Positions 1 through 7,445 of a DNA stretch of 64,000 nt are shown piece after piece. A program made the position numbers and the translations under genes. How positions within the stretch are numbered: the first letter of the stretch is position 1; each line of letters begins with the position of its first letter. The notes under the pieces were generated by a model. It worked only from the letters and a program-made list of their open reading frames with translations, was not told the DNA's origin and searched no databases. The DNA comes from JAFGXT01 sp963677165 (GTDB lineage Bacteria; Verrucomicrobiota; Lentisphaeria; Victivallales; SZUA-371): the NCBI GenBank assembly GCA_963677165.2, contig CAXXSX010000002.1, positions 4,588,001 to 4,652,000 of the forward strand, given 5' to 3'.

Positions 1-2
1 CA

Positions 3-869
3 TTAAACCGTATAGCTCCCATATGGATTTTATTCTTTTCATTTATATTAATATTCAAAGAGCGGAAAAAATTCTTTATGCTTATCTGGCCGGTTGTTTT
101 TATGATGGCAGGAGCTCTTTTGTTTAAAGCCGGATTCTCAAGAATTTATCTTGTATTGAATGTGTTTATTATATGTGCAGCTGCCGGCGGAGTTTTTCAA
201 CTGACGAAATCTTTTAAGGAAAAATGGCGCAAGCCTGCTGGAGCCTTGCTGTTGATCGTTGTTAGCGGATTAAGTGCCTGGGGATATAGGTCACAACTTA
301 AAGCATGGGAGGATATTGACTGGGGACAAGTTTATATGAATTTCAATAAATTAGAACCTCGATTCTATATTGTCTATCCTGGATGCGCTGGATATCCTAT
401 CCGTGGAAATTTTTTACATACTGCAATCAATAGCAATATGCAGCGTCTGTCGTCTTTGGGGGAGTCCTCATTGTTGCTTTGTGTTAATACGCCTTCGCTC
501 AATGGTGTAATAAAAGGCAACCAACAACAACTCAAGACAAAACTGAAGCCGGGAGTTATTAATGTCCAGAAGATAAAGGGATATGTATATCGGCTAAAAA
601 AGATGGAGAACTTTACTATAGACTCCATTGTTATTCTCAAGATAGGACCGGTAGACGAATTTGTTTTTCGTGATTTGTGTACATTTACAGACAAGTTGCT
701 TCGATTTAACTTATGGCTCAACGGTAGTTTGATGAATCCATCGAAACAAATAGTCAGATTTGATATTCTGGCAGTGAAAGTTGCCGATAATGCTGTGTTA
801 GAGCAATTGCAACGCTTCCGTGAACAAAATTACGGCAATGTTGAATTTTATACTCTTGAATCTTATTAG
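3..869 (+). CDS. C-terminal part of an unknown membrane protein (5' end outside window)
   Basis: The reading frame is open without a stop from the first bases of the window, so the ATG at 78 is probably internal and the gene starts upstream. The visible part begins with hydrophobic helices (about residues 1-40 and 55-70 counted from the ATG at 78), followed by about 190 soluble residues ending in an ordinary stop at 869. No catalytic motif is recognised. A membrane domain followed by a soluble tail would fit, for example, a membrane glycosyltransferase-like protein, but nothing in the sequence proves this. It converges on the AraC gene with a gap of 12 bases. Confidence 0.6.
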   Translation, partial: LNRIAPIWILFFSFILIFKERKKFFMLIWPVVFMMAGALLFKAGFSRIYLVLNVFIICAAAGGVFQLTKSFKEKWRKPAGALLLIVVSGLSAWGYRSQLKAWEDIDWGQVYMNFNKLEPRFYIVYPGCAGYPIRGNFLHTAINSNMQRLSSLGESSLLLCVNTPSLNGVIKGNQQQLKTKLKPGVINVQKIKGYVYRLKKMENFTIDSIVILKIGPVDEFVFRDLCTFTDKLLRFNLWLNGSLMNPSKQIVRFDILAVKVADNAVLEQLQRFREQNYGNVEFYTLESY

Positions 870-881
870 ACGCAAATAGGA

Positions 882-1673
882 TTAGAGAGATTGATAAGGT
901 GTGTGCTTTAAGCGGTAGTCGCCCGGTGTCATATTGAAATATTTTCGAAAAGCGCGATAAAAACTTTCCAGATTACTGAATCCACATTCAAAGCTGATTT
1001 CCTTGATCGTTAAACCGGTTCCGGCAAGCATATTCCTCGCGCATTGGAGGCGGCGGCTTAGAATGTATTGATGAGGACTTGTGTTAAGATTCTTCTTGAA
1101 CTGAGCATGGATATGTGGTACGCTCATTTCTGAGATGTCGGCCAGGATTTCTATTGTTAATTCATTTCCCAGATTTTGATTTATGTAATACAGAATTTTT
1201 CGCAGGAACGGAGGATAATCAGGATCCGGTTTGCGTCTTGTATAATAGTATGCCTGCCAGTATATTCTAGAGTATATGTAAGGGAATAATACGTCCTGAT
1301 CAATTGAGTCGTCATGAAAGCTTTTTATGGCTTCCTGAGAAAACTTATTTAAATCATCTTTAGAATCCCAAAAGGTTATCCGGGGAACTGTTCTTTTGGG
1401 GAAATCATAGGTTGAAACCCGTATAGAAAGACATTGATAAGGATCATCGGCAGGAGTATTCCAGATAGTATAATCTCCTGGCAGGTGCCAGAAAATCGCG
1501 CCGTGTTCAAATGTTTTAACGGTACCATTTTGTTCAAAGTATATTTTCCCGTTAGTGATGATTTCGATATTTTCACATTTGGGTGGTATTTCAACCGGGT
1601 TAACCAGTCTGTTCGAAGGTGCCTGATACATGGCAATTGAACTTATTCTTCTGATATTTTCAGTGATATTCAC
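882..1673 (-). CDS. AraC-family transcriptional regulator
   Basis: This is a 263-residue regulator with an N-terminal cupin-like sensing half (about 25-150) and a C-terminal double helix-turn-helix (about 165-258). The second helix-turn-helix carries the family signature, with ECGFSNLESFYRAFRK followed by TPGDYR. It reads divergently from the binding-protein gene at 1865, with about 190 bases between them. The simplest reading is that it senses a sugar and controls that gene, though this is inferred from position only. The longest frame starts with GTG at 1673; an in-frame ATG at 1631 is an alternative. Neither has a clear ribosome binding site. Confidence 0.85.
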   Translation of the reverse strand: MNITENIRRISSIAMYQAPSNRLVNPVEIPPKCENIEIITNGKIYFEQNGTVKTFEHGAIFWHLPGDYTIWNTPADDPYQCLSIRVSTYDFPKRTVPRITFWDSKDDLNKFSQEAIKSFHDDSIDQDVLFPYIYSRIYWQAYYYTRRKPDPDYPPFLRKILYYINQNLGNELTIEILADISEMSVPHIHAQFKKNLNTSPHQYILSRRLQCARNMLAGTGLTIKEISFECGFSNLESFYRAFRKYFNMTPGDYRLKHTPYQSL

Positions 1674-1793
1674 AGTTAGTGTCTGTATAGGGTTGAACGT
1701 ATTTGCTTTATCGGTTATGATTAAATTAATCAGTTAAAAGAGTTTTTTCAATCAGACAAAGTTTATTTGTTTGTGGTTTTTTTGTTTTCTTTG

Positions 1794-1822
1794 TTGACAT
1801 TTTATACGTTGGATGTTAAGTT
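1794..1822 (+). promoter_or_regulatory. Possible sigma-70 promoter of the binding-protein gene
   Basis: A perfect TTGACA (1794-1799) is followed after 17 bases by TAAGTT, a weak -10 matching TATAAT at three positions. It lies about 40 bases upstream of the start codon at 1865, in the AraC/binding-protein divergent spacer. The weak -10 would suit an activator-dependent promoter. Confidence 0.35.
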
Positions 1823-1864
1823 ATTTTCATGCAACGAAAATAAGTTTCAGGAGATATCTCTAAT

Positions 1865-3352
1865 ATGCGTAGTACAATTACAATTATTGTCTTAATTCTT
1901 GTCGGAATGACGGTCGCGGCAATCTATTTTGCCCCTAATAAAACCCACGATGGGAAAACACCACTGACATGGTTAAGCGCGAGTGTTCCTGCCCGTGAAG
2001 ATCAGGTTAAGCAATTTAACAAGCTGAACCCTGATTTGAAATTATCTATTGATCCGGCCAATCAGGGCGTGACCAAAGTTGTTGTACAGTGCTCTGCACA
2101 CATGGGAGGCGATATTATCGACTTTATCTGCGATGACAATATTCAAACTTATCATGATGCCGGTATTCTCATGGACTTGACTGACAAAGCCAAAGAAATG
2201 GGGTTTAGTCCCGATACGCTCCCTGATTCAGTGAAACCTCTTGTAATGGTAAAAGAACTGAATAAAAATGGCAAACTGGTCGATCGGCAGTACACTTATC
2301 CACTCAATATTTTCCATTTATATATTATTTATAATAAAAATCTTTTTGATAAATATGGAATTCCTTATCCTTCTGAGGATTTGACCTGGGAAGAATATAT
2401 CAGGCTGGCCAAAAAGCTGACAATATGTCAGGAAGGCGAAAAGGTTCCAGAAATATTCGGCGGAATGGGAGCCGATTTCAGTGTTATTTTATGGGAAATG
2501 GGCGGTTGTATAATGAATCAGGATGGAACCCGTTGTAAAATGGATTCCAAAGCAGCGATAAAAGCTATGATTTTTTATCACGACCTTTACTTCAAGGAAG
2601 GTGTTGAGCCGCCGCCGGCAATCAAAGCGGGAATCGTATCTTCTCAAGGAGGAAATGCCGCCAGCTATAATCTGCTTGGAAACGGTAAGCTCGCTATGGC
2701 TTGGGGCGCTCGTTGGTACTTAATGATGCTTCGCCCCTATATTGAACAGCAGCGCGAGCTGAAAGAAAAATGGATAAAAGAACATCCCGGCGAAAAGTAC
2801 ACTGGACCTGAACCAATTCGTTGGGGAGCATGTCATGTGCCCCGTTTCAAAGGCGGAAAACGTTATGTTACAACAGGCGGTAGAACTGCTGGTATAAATG
2901 GACAGAGTAAAAACCGTGATAAAGCTCTTCGATTCTTAAAATACGCGGCTGAAAAAGAATACAATTTGTCAATGTGCGATATTGCAGACTGCAAGCCGCC
3001 AAACAAAAAGTATTACAGTACAAAGTACTTCTATCACAAGGATTACCCAGGAGAAAAAGAAGTTCATGATATGTGTATGAAAGCGGTCCCTTACGGCAGA
3101 GTAACTCCTCGCAGTCTGTTTGTTAATCAGGCAGTCGTAAAAAGGGAATTGAAGAAAGCTCTTGATAAAGTTCAATCAGATGCATCTCTGACTGATAAGC
3201 AGATTGCCGGACTTTGCCGGACGGTTGCCAACCGGATTAATACAAGGATTCGAACCAATATCGAACGGTCTCCTCAACGTCAGAAATTGTACAAAGCGTT
3301 GTTGAAGCAAGACGGAGAACCGATTGTGGGGCCTCCTCTTGATATAAAATAA
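1865..3352 (+). CDS. Extracellular solute-binding protein (family 1, sugar ABC type)
   Basis: The protein has 495 residues. An N-terminal hydrophobic segment (about 5-25) acts as membrane anchor or signal sequence and shows no lipobox cysteine. The rest has the layout of family-1 sugar-binding proteins: WLSASVPAREDQVKQFNK near the start, a FHLYIIYNKNLFDKYGIP stretch and a WEEYIRLAKKL stretch. It would capture a sugar or oligosaccharide outside the membrane for an ABC importer. No permease or ATPase gene is next to it, which is unusual. The AraC gene upstream is divergent, and the HAD gene downstream is convergent with a gap of three bases. Family is fairly sure; the substrate is unknown. Confidence 0.8.
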   Translation: MRSTITIIVLILVGMTVAAIYFAPNKTHDGKTPLTWLSASVPAREDQVKQFNKLNPDLKLSIDPANQGVTKVVVQCSAHMGGDIIDFICDDNIQTYHDAGILMDLTDKAKEMGFSPDTLPDSVKPLVMVKELNKNGKLVDRQYTYPLNIFHLYIIYNKNLFDKYGIPYPSEDLTWEEYIRLAKKLTICQEGEKVPEIFGGMGADFSVILWEMGGCIMNQDGTRCKMDSKAAIKAMIFYHDLYFKEGVEPPPAIKAGIVSSQGGNAASYNLLGNGKLAMAWGARWYLMMLRPYIEQQRELKEKWIKEHPGEKYTGPEPIRWGACHVPRFKGGKRYVTTGGRTAGINGQSKNRDKALRFLKYAAEKEYNLSMCDIADCKPPNKKYYSTKYFYHKDYPGEKEVHDMCMKAVPYGRVTPRSLFVNQAVVKRELKKALDKVQSDASLTDKQIAGLCRTVANRINTRIRTNIERSPQRQKLYKALLKQDGEPIVGPPLDIK

Positions 3353-3355
3353 CCT

Positions 3356-4000
3356 TTATAGAATGTCGGTCAGGGAATAGGCGTCTTCAAGATTTTCTAT
3401 TAAAATACCAGCCATACCATTACTGACCGGCAATTCAAGATCGACTTCGAAACGATCACCGATTGAAACCAGTTCTTCCGGCTTCATATTCAGTTCTTCT
3501 CTTACTAGTTGATATGGGGCCATGGTAGGTTTTGACTCAAAGGTCACATCCAAACCTATTACAAGTTCAAAAAATTCCTCTATTTGCAGGGCCTTTAACG
3601 TGCGCTTAGCTATTGAGGTTGGATTATTCGTTACCGCAGCAATACGGTATTGGGCTTTTAGTCTTGTGAGGGTATTATATAACTTAATATCTGGCTTTAA
3701 AAAGTTTTCCGGATGAAACAGTTCCTCGCGCCAGCGTACAACTTCCTGAATTGAAATATTGTATTTTTCAGCAATAGTTCCGCCAAGAGGAGGGCGTTTC
3801 CCTGATTTATTTTTTATCTCTTCACGCCAAGATGTTACTTCATTAATTACTTCTAAACAGGGACGGTTCAGAACCTCCGCCAGTTTACTCATTACCAGGT
3901 TTTCCTGGGATTCGTAATAATGGCGGTTGTCGTAAAGAGTTAAATCTATATCAAAAATTAATCCCTTTGCTTTTTCTTTATCCAGAGAAAAAGTCTTCAT
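3356..4000 (-). CDS. HAD-superfamily hydrolase
   Basis: This 214-residue protein has the HAD motifs in order. Motif I is DIDLTLYD (D17 nucleophile, D19 acid/base). Motif II is VTNNP, motif III is a Lys in ESKPTMAPY, and motif IV is GDRFEVDLELP near residue 185. The helical cap of about 80 residues between motifs I and II makes it a subfamily-I member, like phosphoglycolate phosphatase or pyrimidine 5'-nucleotidase. It probably dephosphorylates a small metabolite in the cytoplasm. The substrate cannot be told. It stands alone on the minus strand, convergent with the binding-protein gene. Confidence 0.8.
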   Translation of the reverse strand: MKTFSLDKEKAKGLIFDIDLTLYDNRHYYESQENLVMSKLAEVLNRPCLEVINEVTSWREEIKNKSGKRPPLGGTIAEKYNISIQEVVRWREELFHPENFLKPDIKLYNTLTRLKAQYRIAAVTNNPTSIAKRTLKALQIEEFFELVIGLDVTFESKPTMAPYQLVREELNMKPEELVSIGDRFEVDLELPVSNGMAGILIENLEDAYSLTDIL

Positions 4001-4309
4001 ATAGCATTCCGTCGATTACTGCTTTTTTACTCTATATAGTTTATCTTTTGAGTATAATTTAATTCAAAATAATTAAATTGCAAAATAATGAAAGAAAATG
4101 TTTATTATTTTTCACTATTGAAATTTATTGATGCTTTTTTATCGTGTTTATTTTATAAAAACCCAAAAGGACGATTGCATTAATTCATTATGAATATATA
4201 ATGATATTTTAAATACAGTATAATGTATTTGAATAAAACAATTACAGGACACTGGCAAGTATAACAATAATAATATATAATAACATTATTGGATATATGG
4301 AGTAGAAAG
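4001..4309. other. AT-rich divergent spacer
   Basis: This 309-base gap separates the HAD gene (minus) from the glycyl radical enzyme gene (plus). It is very AT-rich and holds no convincing reading frame or strong hairpin. It must hold the promoters for both directions. No -35/-10 pair stood out clearly enough to mark. Confidence 0.5.
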
Positions 4310-6418
4310 ATGAATCAGAACGAAAGATCTGAAGCCCGGCGAACGGCAACATTACAACGGCAACTGGAACTGAGTCAGGGCAGGGAAGGGCCTTATTATG
4401 AATTTATCGCCATTGGTGATGCTGAATTGATGCGTCAAACGGAGTCCATTGGATCATGGCAGCTGCGGATGGGGATGCGTACCAGAAATCGACTCGAAAA
4501 ACTTGTTTTTGAAATAGATGACAACGAATTACTGGCAGGACGTCTTCACTGGCCATCACAAAGTAATGAGGCTGAGTTTAATGAAGCCCAAAAATACCTT
4601 AATCAGTATCAGCCGGCACAAGGACAGACTGGACATTGCGAGTTGGAACTGGAAAAACTGTTTGAGCTTGGTCTTGACGGATTAATCAGCTATATTGCCG
4701 ATTTCAAAGCAAACGCTTCCGGAGAGAAGGCCGACACCTACGAGTCTTTTATCCAGGCGCTTATTGGCATGTCCGCGATGATTGAGCATGCCGCAAATTG
4801 TATTGAAAATGCAATGGCTACGGCAGATAATAACAGAAAATCGGAACTGCGTGATATCCTAACTTCTTGTAAGCGAATAGTTCATGAATCTCCGATGAAT
4901 TTTCGTGACGCTATTCAGTTGTTATGGTTTGCCAAACTTGCGGTAGGCGAGGGAGATCATCCTGACCATTGTATTACTCTCGGACGTTTAGATCAAACCT
5001 TGAGACCTTATTACAAGCCGGAAGAAAAACAACAGTCCCTCGAATTGATTGAAGCCCTGTATCTGTTACTGAATGACCGCCATTCCGCCGGATCGGCCTA
5101 TACCGTTATGATCGGAGGTCAGGATGGACAGGGAAATGACTTGACTAACGATCTGTCCTATCTCTGCATGGAAGCGGTACGGCGCACCGGTCTGACTTAT
5201 CCGACTGTTGGTGTATGCTGGTATCCTGGAACCCCAAAGGAACTAAGCAATCTGACCGTCGAACTGATTTCAAAAGGCTATTCGACACCGGCATTCTTCA
5301 GTGATGATCTGATTGCCCGGGGACTTGAGTATTACGGTGTGCCGGCAGAAAAGACTCATGACTATATAAATTCTACTTGTGTTGAGATAACGCCTCGCGG
5401 ATGCAGTAATGTCTGGGTGGCTTCTCCATATTTTAGTCTGTGCAATATTCTGCTGGATGAGATAAACGTCAATTGTGACGTTCCGGCAGAGACCTTTGAG
5501 AAATTTCTGGAGAAATATTATATTCGATTGGAGCAGCATATTGCCGATGCGATCAAGCTGCAAAATGACTGGCGTGAAAGCCGTAGAAAATATGGACGGA
5601 AACCACTCCAAAGCGTATTTACCCGCAACTGTATTGCACGTGGGTTGGATATCGACAACGGCGGAGCTCTTTATAATTGGATCGAATGTTCATTTGTCGG
5701 ACTGGCAAACCTGATTGACTCTCTGGTTGTAATTAAAGGAGAGGTCTTTGGCGATAAGCCAATGAGCTTTGTCGAATTAAAAAAAGCACTTGACAGCAAT
5801 TTTGATTCAAGCCCGAACCTTTATGCAAGAATAACCGGCGGCTATTCCCGGTATGGTCATGCCGACGTGGAAACAGATAAGTTGATTCCACATCTTATGA
5901 ACCGGATAGAAAAGGCTTGCGCCAAAGGAAAAATGTTGCCTGATAATTCGCATTTTATTCCCGGTACGTTTTGCTGGATCATGCATCAGTTGCTAGGCAG
6001 TGAATGCGGTGCCACGCCGGATGGACGTTTGGCTGGGGTGGCATTTGCTGATGGTTGTGGACCGGCTCAGGGACGGGAAACGTTCGGACCAACCTGTGGC
6101 ATTATTTCCGTTACCAGTTGGGATCAGCATAAATTGATCGGTGGGGCTGCTTATAATATGAAATTCAGTAAAAAACTGTTTGATTCATCTGAAAACCGTG
6201 GTAAACTTCAAGCATTGATTGAAGCTTTCCTGCGTCAGGGTGGTTTTGAAACCCAGATTAACGTGGTTGATCAGGATACGTTGCTTGCGGCACGGGAGAA
6301 TCCTGATGCCTACCGTGATTTGGTTGTGCGTATTGGCGGATATACGGATTATTTTACCAATCTTAATCCTGGCATGCAGGAAGAAGTAATCAGAAGAACA
6401 TTTTTTGAGGATTTATAA
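4310..6418 (+). CDS. Glycyl radical enzyme (PFL-like, substrate unknown)
   Basis: The 702-residue protein has both hallmarks of an anaerobic glycyl radical enzyme. The first is a thiyl-radical cysteine in STCVEITPRG (Cys357). The second is the C-terminal glycyl loop VRIGGYTDYF, where Gly677 before the Tyr would carry the radical. The C-V-E context matches dehydratase/decarboxylase-type members rather than pyruvate formate-lyase, which has Cys-Cys. At about 700 residues it is shorter than the 780-850 usual for PFL-like proteins. ATG 4310 was chosen because GGAG lies seven bases before it; a TTG at 4289 in the same frame has no such site. The activase follows after three bases. The reaction is unknown; C-O or C-N cleavage of a sugar-derived or amino-acid-derived compound is a guess. 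Confidence 0.88.
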   Translation: MNQNERSEARRTATLQRQLELSQGREGPYYEFIAIGDAELMRQTESIGSWQLRMGMRTRNRLEKLVFEIDDNELLAGRLHWPSQSNEAEFNEAQKYLNQYQPAQGQTGHCELELEKLFELGLDGLISYIADFKANASGEKADTYESFIQALIGMSAMIEHAANCIENAMATADNNRKSELRDILTSCKRIVHESPMNFRDAIQLLWFAKLAVGEGDHPDHCITLGRLDQTLRPYYKPEEKQQSLELIEALYLLLNDRHSAGSAYTVMIGGQDGQGNDLTNDLSYLCMEAVRRTGLTYPTVGVCWYPGTPKELSNLTVELISKGYSTPAFFSDDLIARGLEYYGVPAEKTHDYINSTCVEITPRGCSNVWVASPYFSLCNILLDEINVNCDVPAETFEKFLEKYYIRLEQHIADAIKLQNDWRESRRKYGRKPLQSVFTRNCIARGLDIDNGGALYNWIECSFVGLANLIDSLVVIKGEVFGDKPMSFVELKKALDSNFDSSPNLYARITGGYSRYGHADVETDKLIPHLMNRIEKACAKGKMLPDNSHFIPGTFCWIMHQLLGSECGATPDGRLAGVAFADGCGPAQGRETFGPTCGIISVTSWDQHKLIGGAAYNMKFSKKLFDSSENRGKLQALIEAFLRQGGFETQINVVDQDTLLAARENPDAYRDLVVRIGGYTDYFTNLNPGMQEEVIRRTFFEDL

Positions 6419-6421
6419 GTT

Positions 6422-7336
6422 ATGGATAGTGCAGTAACTGGAATGGTATTCGATATTAAAAAATTTGCTATTCACGATGGACCGGGAATCAGAACATCGG
6501 TATTTGTTAAAGGTTGTCCGCTTAGTTGTCTGTGGTGCCATAATCCGGAATCTCAACGTTCGGAACCGGAACTTTCGTTCCTGCCGGACAAGTGTATCGG
6601 CTGCGGCTGGTGTTTTCAGCAATGCCCGACTGGCGCACACCTGATGAAAGATGGCAAGCATACTCTGGACCGTTCAAAATGTACGGTCTGTGGAAAATGT
6701 GTAGAACAGTGCTATGCCGGCGCTCTGTCAATGATCGGTAAAACGGTGACTGTCGAAGAAGCGTTGGAAGAAGTGCTAAAAGATAAACCGTTTTATGAAA
6801 CTTCCAATGGTGGCATGACGATATCCGGAGGAGAACCGATGCAGCAGTTTGAGTTTACTTCGAATCTACTGCAGGCAGCGAAAGAAGCCGGATTGCATAA
6901 TTGTCTGGATACCTGCGGTTTTGCTCCACGCGAGCGTTACATGGAGCTCCTGCCTTATGTGGATGTTTTTTTGTACGACTTGAAGGAAACCAATCCGGAA
7001 AATCACGAAAAATATACCGGCGTTCCGTTGCAACCTATTCTTGATAACCTCAAAGCTATCGACCAGGCAGGGGGCGCGATCATGCTGCGATGTCCAATAA
7101 TTCCCGGACTCAATGACCGGGAAGAACACCTGAAACAGATTGCAGCTGTAGCCAATAAGCTTTCGAATGTAAAAGAGATTAATTTAATGGGGTATCACCC
7201 GCTCGGCGATTCAAAATTGGAACGTCTGGGCAAGGACGCCACCATGGACAAACAAGAATTTGTTGCCGATAGTATCGTGTCTGGCTGGATCGACATTGTT
7301 GCCGCAGAAACCTCCATACCGGTCAGTAAAGGATAA
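6422..7336 (+). CDS. Glycyl radical enzyme activating enzyme (radical SAM)
   Basis: This 304-residue protein would install the glycyl radical on the preceding enzyme using S-adenosylmethionine. The radical SAM motif is Cys32-x3-Cys36-x2-Cys39 in GCPLSCLWCH. Two ferredoxin-type clusters follow, with Cys58/61/64/68 and Cys87/90/93/97. This is the three-cluster layout of the dehydratase and decarboxylase activases and not the short PFL activase. Glycine-rich SAM-binding motifs such as ISGGEP follow. It starts three bases after the enzyme gene's stop, with its binding site inside that gene's end, so the two are translationally coupled. This pairing strongly supports both calls. Confidence 0.92.
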   Translation: MDSAVTGMVFDIKKFAIHDGPGIRTSVFVKGCPLSCLWCHNPESQRSEPELSFLPDKCIGCGWCFQQCPTGAHLMKDGKHTLDRSKCTVCGKCVEQCYAGALSMIGKTVTVEEALEEVLKDKPFYETSNGGMTISGGEPMQQFEFTSNLLQAAKEAGLHNCLDTCGFAPRERYMELLPYVDVFLYDLKETNPENHEKYTGVPLQPILDNLKAIDQAGGAIMLRCPIIPGLNDREEHLKQIAAVANKLSNVKEINLMGYHPLGDSKLERLGKDATMDKQEFVADSIVSGWIDIVAAETSIPVSKG

Positions 7337-7445
7337 TTCACATTGTCTTGTTTTGTGTAAATGTTTGGAATAATTTATCCAGGCACTTAAGCTTAATAAT
7401 TGGTTATAAATGTTTTAGTAATCACTTCTCTGGAAAGGAAATATT

